64,000 nucleotides of DNA from Thermoanaerobaculia bacterium (GTDB taxonomy: Bacteria > Acidobacteriota > Thermoanaerobaculia > Multivoradales > J023), in assembly GCA_030431255.1 (NCBI GenBank), contig JAUIJL010000013.1, positions 179,136 to 243,135 of the forward strand. The letters run 5' to 3'. The stretch's first letter is position 1; each line of letters begins with the position of its first letter. Positions 55,114-63,102 of the stretch are shown piece by piece. The notes beneath the pieces are model-generated. The model was not told the DNA's origin and made no database searches. It worked only from the letters and a program-made list of their open reading frames with translations. The position numbers and the translations under genes are program-made.

Positions 55114-56118
55114 ATGAAACAAGACCACTCCCGCCCCAAAGCGGTTTCGCCCGCCGAAGCCGATTCCACCTTCGAACGCCTGCCCGTCGGTCCCCTCGAT
55201 CTGAGCTGGCTGCGCCATGTGCAGGTCAACCGCAGCGCCGTGGAACGTCGTGCCGCGACTCTCTTTGCTCGGCGCGCGGTGAAGAAAGACGCGCAAGCCG
55301 GCTGGTTGTTGCGCGCCGTGTCGTTGATCGACCTCACCACCCTGGCCGGCGACGACACGGTCGGCAGGGTGCGACGTCTCTGCGCCAAAGCCCGCAGCCC
55401 GATCCGCCCCGACTTGCTCGAAGCCCTCGGGGTCTCGGAGCTGGGGCTGACCACCGGCGCGGTCTGCGTCTACCACCGCTACGTCGAAACCGCGGTCGAG
55501 GCGTTGGCCGGCAGCGGCATTCCGGTGGCAGCGGTCTCAACGGGTTTCCCCGCCGGTCTCTCCCCCTTCAAACAGCGATTGGAAGAGATCGAGGCGTCCG
55601 TGGCCGACGGTGCCGAGGAAATCGACATCGTCATCACCCGCGAGCACGCGCTGACCCAGAATTGGCAAGCCCTCTACGACGAGGTCAAAGCGTTTCGCGA
55701 GGCCTGCGGCGACGCCCATCTGAAGGCGATCTTGGCCACCGGCGAGCTCGGCACCTTGCGCAACGTCTACCGCGCCAGCCTGGTGTGCATGATGGCCGGC
55801 TCCGACTTCATCAAAACCTCTACCGGCAAAGAAAAAGAAAACGCCACCCTGCCCGTCAGCTTGACCATGGTGCGCGCCATCCGGGAGTTTCACGAACGCA
55901 CCGGACACTTCGTCGGTTATAAACCCGCCGGCGGTATTTCCACCGCCAAAGACAGCCTCGCCTACCTGGTGTTGATGAAAGAAGAGCTGGGAGATCGCTG
56001 GCTGCGTCCCGACCTTTTCCGTTTCGGAGCCTCCAGCTTGCTCGGCGACATCGAACGGCAGCTCGAGCACCACGTCACGGGGCGCTACTCCGCCTCCTTC
56101 CGTCACCCGATGGCCTAG
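55114..56118 (+). CDS. deoC: Deoxyribose-phosphate aldolase, eukaryote-like long form
   Basis: 334 residues. Class I aldolase motifs include CVYHRYVETAVEAL, VAAVSTGFPAG, EIDIVI, LKAILATGEL and the Schiff-base Lys in SDFIKTSTGKE. The N-terminus (LDLSWLRHVQVNRSAVERRA) and C-terminus match the longer animal-type DERA rather than the short bacterial type. It cleaves 2-deoxyribose 5-phosphate to acetaldehyde and glyceraldehyde 3-phosphate. It sits 68 bases before an aldehyde dehydrogenase on the same strand, which would oxidise the acetaldehyde. Confidence 0.94.
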   Translation: MKQDHSRPKAVSPAEADSTFERLPVGPLDLSWLRHVQVNRSAVERRAATLFARRAVKKDAQAGWLLRAVSLIDLTTLAGDDTVGRVRRLCAKARSPIRPDLLEALGVSELGLTTGAVCVYHRYVETAVEALAGSGIPVAAVSTGFPAGLSPFKQRLEEIEASVADGAEEIDIVITREHALTQNWQALYDEVKAFREACGDAHLKAILATGELGTLRNVYRASLVCMMAGSDFIKTSTGKEKENATLPVSLTMVRAIREFHERTGHFVGYKPAGGISTAKDSLAYLVLMKEELGDRWLRPDLFRFGASSLLGDIERQLEHHVTGRYSASFRHPMA

Positions 56119-56185
56119 CTCCATTGAGCTCATACGCCAAGAGCCCCCACGCCAGCCATCTTGAGAGAACTGAGCCGAGAAACAT

Positions 56186-58585
56186 ATGAGCGTTTTGGAA
56201 GCATTCAAGACCATGACCTACGGTCCCGCCCCTGAATCCGCCGCCGAGGCCGAGGCCTGGCTCGAGCACCACGGTCGCCAATTCGGCCTCTACATCGGCG
56301 GAGGTTGGCAGGAAGCCGAATCCGGCGAATCGTTCGACTCCTTCGACCCCTCCACCACCGAGGTCGTCGCCCGGATCGCCCAAGCGGGCAAATCCGATGT
56401 CGACCGCGCGGTGGCCGCCGCCCGCAAGGCCTTGCCGAAGTGGTGGCAGCTGGGGGCCCACGGACGAGCCCGCTACCTCTACGCCATCGCTCGCCAGGTG
56501 CAGAAACACTCCCGACGGCTGGCGGTGCTCGAATCGATCGACAACGGCAAACCGATCCGCGAAACCCGCGATATCGACGTGCCCCTGGTCGCCCGGCACT
56601 TTTACCACCATGCGGGCTGGGCGCAGCTCATGCCCACGGAGCTTCCGGGTCACGAGCCCGTCGGTGTCTGCGGTCAGATCATCCCCTGGAATTTCCCCCT
56701 CTTGATGATGGCCTGGAAAATCGCCCCGGCCCTGGCCATGGGTAATACGGTGGTGCTCAAACCGGCGGAATTCACCTCGGTGACCGCCTTGGCTTTGGCG
56801 GAAATCTTCGATCAGGTCGGCCTGCCTCCCGGGGTGGTCAACATCGTCACCGGCGACGGCAAGACAGGCGCTGAAATCGTCTCCCATCCCGATATCGACA
56901 AAATCGCCTTCACCGGCTCCACCGAGGTCGGCCGGATTCTGCGAGAGCAAACCGCCGGCTCGGGCAAGAAGCTTTCCTTGGAGCTGGGCGGAAAATCCCC
57001 CTTCATCGTCTTCGACGACGCGGATCTGGACTCCGCCGTCGAAGGCGTGGTCGATGCCATCTGGTTCAACCAAGGACAGGTCTGCTGCGCGGGCTCGCGG
57101 CTCTTGGTCCACGAAGGCATCCACGATCGACTGGTGAGCAAGCTGCGGGAGCGCATGGAGAAGCTGCGTGTCGGCCCTCCCTTGGATAAAACCGTGGACA
57201 TCGGCGCCATCGTCGCGCCCGTGCAGCTCGAACGGATCGCCGGATTGGTGGAGCAAGGCAAGAGCGAAGGCGCCACCTGCTGGCAACCCTCCTGGGCGTG
57301 CCCCAAGGACGGCTGGTTTTACCCGCCGACCCTGTTCACCGGCGTCGAGCCCGCCTCGACCCTGGCGCAGGTGGAAATCTTCGGCCCGGTGCTGTCGGTG
57401 ATGACCTTCCGCACCCCCTCGGAAGCCGTGGCCCTGGCCAACGACACCCGCTACGGCTTGGCCGCCAGCGTGTGGACGGAGAACGTCAATCTCGCCCTGG
57501 ATGTGGCGCCACAAATCCAAGCCGGCGTGGTGTGGGTGAATTGCACGAATCAATTCGACGCGGCCGCGGGTTTCGGCGGTTATCGCGAGTCCGGCTACGG
57601 CCGCGAGGGTGGCCGGGAAGGCCTCAGCGAGTACACCCGGCCCGCGTGGCTCGGCAAGCTCAAGAAGCTCGAGCCGTCGACGCCGCTGCCCGAGCCCACC
57701 GACGCCGGCTCCGCCGTCAAAGCCTTCGACCTGCCGCGGATCGACCGCACCGCCAAGATGTATATCGGCGGCAAACAAGCTCGCCCGGACGGCGGGAATT
57801 CTTATCCCGTGCTCTCCGCCGACGGCAAACGGGTCGGCGATGCCGGGCTCGGCAATCGAAAAGACATCCGCAACGCGGTGGAAGCCGCCCGCAAGGGCGC
57901 TGCTTGGGGCAAGACCTCGGGCCATCTGCGGGCGCAGATCCTCTACTACCTCGGCGAGAATCTGGCGGCGCGGACCGACGAATTCGAAGGCCGCGTGAGG
58001 GAGCTCACGGGCTGCACTGCCAAACAAGCCACCCTGGAGGTCTCCACGTCCATCGAGCGCCTCTTCACCTACGCCGCTTGGGCCGACAAATACGACGGCA
58101 GCGTGCACAGCGTGCCGAACGCTCGCAACGTCACCCTGGCGATGAACGAGCCTTTGGGCATCGTGGCCATCGCCTGTCCCGAAGGCTCGCCTTTGTTGGG
58201 CTTTATTTCTCTGGTCGCGCCGGCCGTGGCCATGGGCAATCGGGTCGTCGCCCTGCCGTCCTCTCGCTGGCCCCTGGCGGCTACGGACCTCTATCAGGTG
58301 CTCGACACCTCGGATGTGCCCGCGGGCGTGATCAACATCGTGACCGGAGATCGGGAAGGCCTAGCCAAAGTCTTGGCCCAACACGACGAGGTGGCGGCCA
58401 TGTGGCATTTCGGATCGCCGGAAGGCAGCGCCATGGTCGAGAAGGAGAGCGTCGGCAACCTCAAACAGACCTGGGTCCAGCACGGCAAACAACGGGATTG
58501 GCTCGACCCGGAACAGGCCGCCGGCAACGAATTCCTACGGCGGGCCACCCAAGTCAAGAATATTTGGGTCCCCTACGGCGAATAG
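56186..58585 (+). CDS. ALDH16-like double-domain aldehyde dehydrogenase
   Basis: 799 residues, about 1.6 times a normal aldehyde dehydrogenase. The first domain (about 1-490) is complete: PWNFPLLMMAWKIAPALAMGNT, general base Glu in LELGGKSPF and nucleophile Cys in NQGQVCCAGSR. The second part (about 505-799) repeats an N-terminal ALDH-type fold (MYIGGKQARPDGG, PLGIVAIACPEGSPLLGF) without a catalytic Cys, exactly the layout of ALDH16. In bacterial ALDH16 the second domain supports dimerisation. It should oxidise an aldehyde with NAD+, probably the product of the adjacent aldolase (inference). Confidence 0.92.
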   Translation: MSVLEAFKTMTYGPAPESAAEAEAWLEHHGRQFGLYIGGGWQEAESGESFDSFDPSTTEVVARIAQAGKSDVDRAVAAARKALPKWWQLGAHGRARYLYAIARQVQKHSRRLAVLESIDNGKPIRETRDIDVPLVARHFYHHAGWAQLMPTELPGHEPVGVCGQIIPWNFPLLMMAWKIAPALAMGNTVVLKPAEFTSVTALALAEIFDQVGLPPGVVNIVTGDGKTGAEIVSHPDIDKIAFTGSTEVGRILREQTAGSGKKLSLELGGKSPFIVFDDADLDSAVEGVVDAIWFNQGQVCCAGSRLLVHEGIHDRLVSKLRERMEKLRVGPPLDKTVDIGAIVAPVQLERIAGLVEQGKSEGATCWQPSWACPKDGWFYPPTLFTGVEPASTLAQVEIFGPVLSVMTFRTPSEAVALANDTRYGLAASVWTENVNLALDVAPQIQAGVVWVNCTNQFDAAAGFGGYRESGYGREGGREGLSEYTRPAWLGKLKKLEPSTPLPEPTDAGSAVKAFDLPRIDRTAKMYIGGKQARPDGGNSYPVLSADGKRVGDAGLGNRKDIRNAVEAARKGAAWGKTSGHLRAQILYYLGENLAARTDEFEGRVRELTGCTAKQATLEVSTSIERLFTYAAWADKYDGSVHSVPNARNVTLAMNEPLGIVAIACPEGSPLLGFISLVAPAVAMGNRVVALPSSRWPLAATDLYQVLDTSDVPAGVINIVTGDREGLAKVLAQHDEVAAMWHFGSPEGSAMVEKESVGNLKQTWVQHGKQRDWLDPEQAAGNEFLRRATQVKNIWVPYGE

Positions 58586-58628
58586 ACATCGAAACCGCCC
58601 CCCCTACGAAGTCGCCGAGACCCGAGCC

Positions 58629-59750
58629 ATGAAGCCGCCCATTCGCCCCGACGTTCCACTCCGTGAATTCACGACCCTTGGGGTCGGCGGCCCGGCGCGG
58701 TTCTGGGCGGATTGCGCTGACGAGGAGCAGCTCAAAGAGGCTCTGGCATGGGCTCGATCCGAAGGTCGGATGCCGACCGTGTTGGGCGGCGGGTCCAATG
58801 TCTTGGCCTCGGACGCGGGATTCGACGGCTTGGTCGTGCGGATCATGAATTCCAACATCACGTTCGAGGCGGACGTCGCCGGCCAAGTCCTGGTCCGGGT
58901 CGGCGCCGGCTGTATTTGGGATGAATTCGTGGCCGCCATGGTCGCCGAGGGGCTGAGCGGTGTGGAGTGTCTATCGGGCATCCCCGGCTGGGTCGGCGCC
59001 GCTCCGATCCAGAACATCGGTGCCTACGGTCAGGAGGTCGCCGAGACCCTGGCGAGCGTACGCGTCGTGCATCGTTTTTCCGGCGACACCGAGGAAATCC
59101 CCGCCGACATGTTGGGGTTCGCCTACCGACAGAGCAGATTCAAAGAAGATTGGCGAGATCGCTACGTGATCACCCGGGTGGACTTCCGTCTGCCCCGAAA
59201 CCCGCGGGGCACGGTCCGCTTTCCGGCGCTCAAGCAGCTTTTGGGCATGAGCGAGCGAGATCTGGCCCCCGAGCTTCCGACCATCCGTGAAGCGGTGATC
59301 GACATTCGCCGGGAAAAATCCATGGTCCTTGACCCCGAGGATCCGAATCGACGCAGCGCAGGCTCGTTTTTCGTCAACCCCGTGGTCTCGGATCGCATCG
59401 CCAACGCGGTCCAAAAACGGGCCCGAACCCGCGGCACCCACCGCCGGATGCCGCGCTTTGCCACCGCCGACGGCATCAAGCTCTCGGCCGCGTGGTTGAT
59501 CGAAGAAGCCGGCTTTCCGCGGGGCTTCGGCCGCAATAGAGTCGGTCTATCGTCCAAGCACACCCTGGCCTTGATCAACCGAGGGGACGCCTCCGCGGAA
59601 GAGCTGGTTTCGCTCGCCGCGGAAATCCGTCACGAAGTGCATAAGGTGTTCGGCGTGCTGCTGACCCCCGAGCCGGTCTTTTTGGGATTTTCCAAATCAA
59701 CCCAGGCCCTGCTCGCCGACTCCAGACCGAGCGACGAAGGCCCGGGCTAG
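58629..59750 (+). CDS. murB: UDP-N-acetylenolpyruvoylglucosamine reductase
   Basis: 373 residues, long (type I) form. FAD-binding motifs VLGGGSNVLASDAGFDG and the loop CLSGIPGWVGAAPIQNIGAYGQE, the catalytic region RRSAGSFFVNP with its Ser, and the C-terminal TPEPVFLGF with the Glu are intact. The enzyme reduces enolpyruvyl-UDP-GlcNAc to UDP-MurNAc in the cytosol. It is not in a division/cell-wall cluster here but follows the aldehyde dehydrogenase after 43 bases. The end overlaps the convergent stress protein gene by four bases. Confidence 0.95.
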   Translation: MKPPIRPDVPLREFTTLGVGGPARFWADCADEEQLKEALAWARSEGRMPTVLGGGSNVLASDAGFDGLVVRIMNSNITFEADVAGQVLVRVGAGCIWDEFVAAMVAEGLSGVECLSGIPGWVGAAPIQNIGAYGQEVAETLASVRVVHRFSGDTEEIPADMLGFAYRQSRFKEDWRDRYVITRVDFRLPRNPRGTVRFPALKQLLGMSERDLAPELPTIREAVIDIRREKSMVLDPEDPNRRSAGSFFVNPVVSDRIANAVQKRARTRGTHRRMPRFATADGIKLSAAWLIEEAGFPRGFGRNRVGLSSKHTLALINRGDASAEELVSLAAEIRHEVHKVFGVLLTPEPVFLGFSKSTQALLADSRPSDEGPG

Positions 59751-60664
59751 GTTTCTTGCGCGGACGCCTCCCGGCGCACCACCCAAACCGGGCACTCCGC
59801 CGTCCTCACCACCTTCTCGGTCACGCTGCCCAAGAGGAATCGCCAAACCCCGGTGAGCCCGTGGCTACCCATCACGATCAGGTCCACGTCCTGCTCTTTG
59901 GCGTAGTCCACCAACACCATTTCCGTATGCCCCTCCAACACCTTGGACGTGATGGTCATGCCGGCCGTCTTGGCGGCCTCGGCGGCTCGATCCTCGAGGA
60001 CCGTAGCGAGATCTTTCGACAAATCGGCGCTGGAAAAACCGGGGGTCGGAATGCCGGCGACCGCCGCAGGCGCGACCGGCGGAGTCACCACATGCACGAG
60101 CTCGACTTCTCCCCCGTGTCGCTTGGCGATCTCGATACCGATGGAGAGGGCACGGGAAGAATCGTCCGAGAAATCAAAGGGAACCAAGACCCGCTTGAAG
60201 GGCCTGGGCTGCTGGTCCGCTCGTTTACCGACCGTCAGCACCGGACCACCGATGGTGCGTACCACTTCCTCGGTGACGCTGCCGAGCAACAAACGACGCG
60301 GACCCCTGCGGCCATGGGTGCCCAGCACCGTCAAATCGAAATCCCCGGCCTTGGCGTATTCCACAATGGCCGGCGCCGGCGCGATGGCACGAATCGATTC
60401 GTCGTAGACCTTCACCTCACCGAAGTCGGTGGTGTCCAACAGGGATTGCATATCCTTCGAAGCCCTATCTTCGAAGCTGCGAAAAATGGCTTCGACTTCC
60501 GGGAAATGGCTGTCCGGATGGTTCGGATCCTCACCGTGCAGCGTGATCACATGCAGGAGGTGAACCTCAGCACCGTGCTCGCAGGCGATCCACAGAGCCT
60601 GCCTCAACGCGGCATCCGCACAGGTTGAAAAATCCGTAGGAACCAAGATCTTTTGGATCTTCAT
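59747..60664 (-). CDS. Tandem universal stress protein
   Basis: 305 residues from ATG 60664. Two UspA domains: [21 protein letters not shown] (1-145) and [21 protein letters not shown] (about 155-300). Both carry the ATP-type G-2x-G-9x-G motif ([22 protein letters not shown] and [22 protein letters not shown]). Such proteins bind ATP and modulate stress survival in the cytosol. An upstream extension to 60703 is open but the domain starts at this ATG. Monocistronic and convergent with murB. Confidence 0.95.
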   Translation of the reverse strand: MKIQKILVPTDFSTCADAALRQALWIACEHGAEVHLLHVITLHGEDPNHPDSHFPEVEAIFRSFEDRASKDMQSLLDTTDFGEVKVYDESIRAIAPAPAIVEYAKAGDFDLTVLGTHGRRGPRRLLLGSVTEEVVRTIGGPVLTVGKRADQQPRPFKRVLVPFDFSDDSSRALSIGIEIAKRHGGEVELVHVVTPPVAPAAVAGIPTPGFSSADLSKDLATVLEDRAAEAAKTAGMTITSKVLEGHTEMVLVDYAKEQDVDLIVMGSHGLTGVWRFLLGSVTEKVVRTAECPVWVVRREASAQET

Positions 60665-61019
60665 CGCAAGCTCCTTTGGGGCAGTATTTTTCGATCCGAG
60701 CATTTACGATTCGGGCAAGCGCCCCTTGCTCAGCCCCTCCACCATTCTTCAGCCCTTTCAAGTAGCCCGCCATATACGGACGGGCTGCCCATTTGGGCTA
60801 TTCGGGTGGGCTGGGGCCCGCTCAAGCTACCCCGTGGGGCGGGAAGCCGGACCCCCAGCACCCCATCCTTCCTTCATTCCTTCTGGCTTCTGGTACATTC
60901 CAAGACGAATAGATTGATCAATTTCAAAAAAAGTAGAAATTTTTTGACGTCGTTTTCTCAATTTTTGCGCATAACAAAGGGAGGGAGGATGAAGCCATGT
61001 CAACCGGAGGGCGGATCCC
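60665..61019. other. Intergenic region with GC-rich hairpins and an AT-rich segment
   Basis: About 355 bases. A cluster of small hairpins lies at 60764-60856 (AGCCCG/CGGGCT at 60764-60786; GCCCA-TT-TGGGC at 60787-60798). Then comes an unusually AT-rich stretch (about 60905-60985), probably a promoter region for the gene at 61020. GGAGGG at 61006-61011 is that gene's ribosome site. No gene was recognised. Confidence 0.5.
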
Positions 61020-61613
61020 ATGTCAAACGGCCCCAAACACTCGCAGGCAATGACCGGTCTCGAACGGGACAGGTTGTTGAATTCCTTGCTTGAGCAAACC
61101 TTAGACTTGCCCGAAAGCGAGAGAGAGCCGTATCTACAAGAGCATTGTCCGGATCCCGAGCTGAGAGCGGAGGTCATCGAGCTGCTCGATGAGGACCTCG
61201 GAGATTTCCTCGAGGCTCCCAGCCCGAGCCCGTCGATGGCCGACGATGGGATGTCCGGCTCATTGATGCTTGTACCCCTTTGCTACTTCGCCAACCTCGC
61301 GATCCGTCGAGGCGATGTCGAGTCGGCCCTTGCTCTGCTGGAAAAGGCCCAAAAAGGTCAGGCTTCCCACTCCGGTGCTCTGACCCTGCCCCACGCGATT
61401 CTCCATCGCAGCCTCGGCAAGGCGTATCGCGCACTGGATCGAATCGAAGAAGCTAAAGTCCAATTCCGCAAGGCCGTTCGGGTGTTGGAATCGTTGCCGC
61501 CCAACAAGCCGAATTTGAAAGAGCTCGACCACGTCCGGTTCGACCTCCTCCAGCTACAGGGTTGGCTCGACGGCAGCACCCGCGGCCAATCGGTTCGAGA
61601 CTTCCTCGTCTAG
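61020..61613 (+). CDS. Kinase-less remnant or miniature of a Ser/Thr kinase-TPR protein
   Basis: 197 residues from ATG 61020, eight bases after GGAGGG. The first 65 residues (RDRLLNSLLEQTLDLPESER ... LRAEVIELLDEDLGDFLEAP) match the N-terminal extension that normally precedes the kinase domain in kinase-TPR proteins, compare 16933-19680. It then jumps directly to TPR-like sequence (ALALLEKAQKGQ, LGKAYRALDRIEEAKVQFRKAV). The kinase domain and membrane helix are missing with the frame kept, suggesting an in-frame deletion. It may be a decoy or adaptor, or a decaying gene. Confidence 0.7.
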   Translation: MSNGPKHSQAMTGLERDRLLNSLLEQTLDLPESEREPYLQEHCPDPELRAEVIELLDEDLGDFLEAPSPSPSMADDGMSGSLMLVPLCYFANLAIRRGDVESALALLEKAQKGQASHSGALTLPHAILHRSLGKAYRALDRIEEAKVQFRKAVRVLESLPPNKPNLKELDHVRFDLLQLQGWLDGSTRGQSVRDFLV

Positions 61614-61650
61614 ACCGGAACCATCGGCACGAGCCGAGCTCCCTAGAACA

Positions 61651-61681
61651 CTGTTGAGGTAAAGTTGACCTTTCTCAACAG
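61651..61681. promoter_or_regulatory. Inverted repeat CTGTTGAG-N15-CTCAACAG before the purine permease
   Basis: A perfect 8-bp dyad (61651-61658 and 61674-61681) lies 19 bases before the permease start. It could be an operator or a leader hairpin. The purine-riboswitch core was looked for and is not present. Confidence 0.5.
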
Positions 61682-61699
61682 GCCGGTAGGAGCTCGTTC

Positions 61700-62995
61700 T
61701 TGCTGACAAAATTCTTCGATTTAGAAACCCGTGGCACCACCGCCGGTCGGGAGGCCCGATCCGGCTTGGTCACCTTCCTGACCATGGGTTATATCTTGGT
61801 GGTCAACCCGCAAATCCTTGCCGCGGCCGGCATGCCCGCCCAGGATGTGCTCACCGCCACCGCCGTCGCCTCCGCGGTCGCCTGTTTGATCATGGGCCTT
61901 TGGGCCAATCTACCCTTCGCCCTGGCCCCGGGCATGGGTCTCAACGCCTATTTCGCGTTCACGGTGGTGGGCACCCTCGGCATCCCATGGCAACAAGCGC
62001 TGGCCGCGGTATTCGTCGAAGGATTGCTCTTCCTGGGTCTATCCCTGAGCGGTGCACGATCCGCCATGGTCGACGCTGTGCCCATGGCCCTGAAGCAAGC
62101 GATCATGGCCGGCATCGGTTTGTTCTTGGCCATTATCGGCTTGCGCAACGCCGGCTGGGTCGCCGATCACCCCGCCACCCTGGTGACCCTCGGAAATCTC
62201 CATGAGCCGTCCCTATGGCTCAGCTCCCTCGGCCTGCTCTTGCTGGCGGCGCTGCTCAGCCGCCGAATCCCGGCGGCCATGCTGACCACCATCCTGGTGA
62301 TTTCCATCGGCGCGTGGGGATTCGGGCTGGCGGCCAAACCCGACCGTCTGCTGACCTGGCCCGAGCTGCCCAAAGAAACCTTCCTGGCCCTCGACTTCTC
62401 CCAAATCTTCAGCTTCACCATGTTGACGGTGATCGCCGCCTTCTTCTTCGTCGACCTTTTGGACACGGCCGGTACCTTGATCGGAGTCGGTCAGACCACC
62501 GGCTTGGTCGATTCCGACGGGCGGCTACCCCACAGCGACCAAGCCTTCGCCGCCGACGCCATCGGCACCTCCACCGGGGCCTTGCTCGGCACCAGCACCG
62601 TCACCACCTACATCGAATCCGCCGCCGGCGTGCAAGAAGGCGGACGCACGGGTTTGACCGCGGTAGTGGTCGCCCTGCTCTTTCTGCTGTCGCTTTTCTT
62701 CGCCCCGATTTTCATGGCGATTCCACCCTTCGCCACCGCCCCGGTGCTGATCGTCATCGGCGCCATGATGATGCACGGCGCCGCATCCATCCCCTGGGAT
62801 CGGCCCGAGGAAGCCGTGCCCGCCTTCCTCACCATGGTGACCATGCCCTTCACCTACTCCATCGCCAACGGCATCGCCCTGGGCATCATCTCGTGGGTCG
62901 CCATCCGTCTGATGACCGGCAGAGCACGGGATATCTCACCGATCATCGGCGTCCTGGCCGTGATGCTGCTCGCCTGGTACGGCCTCACCCACTGA
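61700..62995 (+). CDS. AzgA-type NCS2 purine (adenine/guanine/hypoxanthine) permease
   Basis: 431 residues from TTG 61700 behind TAGGAGC. N-terminal TKFFDLETRGTTAGREARSGLVTFLTMGYI and VNPQILAAAGMP are hallmark sequences of the AzgA branch, as are LPFALAPGMGLNAYFAF and DLLDTAGTLIGVG with LGTSTVTTYIESAAG. About 13-14 membrane helices. It imports purine bases by proton symport in this family; exact specificity is not decidable here. It stands alone, with an inverted repeat in its leader. Confidence 0.93.
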   Translation: MLTKFFDLETRGTTAGREARSGLVTFLTMGYILVVNPQILAAAGMPAQDVLTATAVASAVACLIMGLWANLPFALAPGMGLNAYFAFTVVGTLGIPWQQALAAVFVEGLLFLGLSLSGARSAMVDAVPMALKQAIMAGIGLFLAIIGLRNAGWVADHPATLVTLGNLHEPSLWLSSLGLLLLAALLSRRIPAAMLTTILVISIGAWGFGLAAKPDRLLTWPELPKETFLALDFSQIFSFTMLTVIAAFFFVDLLDTAGTLIGVGQTTGLVDSDGRLPHSDQAFAADAIGTSTGALLGTSTVTTYIESAAGVQEGGRTGLTAVVVALLFLLSLFFAPIFMAIPPFATAPVLIVIGAMMMHGAASIPWDRPEEAVPAFLTMVTMPFTYSIANGIALGIISWVAIRLMTGRARDISPIIGVLAVMLLAWYGLTH

Positions 62996-63102
62996 GGGTG
63001 GGCCGTTGGTTTCGTCGGTAGATCCCATTTTCGCGTTCTGGCGTCCGTTGAAATAGGATCAGGCTCATATTCTTCCTATTCTCGACTCCGATCACGGAGC
63101 CC

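Noticed and set aside
56075..58108. 677-residue minus-strand frame
   Set aside because: Antisense to the ALDH16-like gene; shadow of a GC-rich codon pattern.
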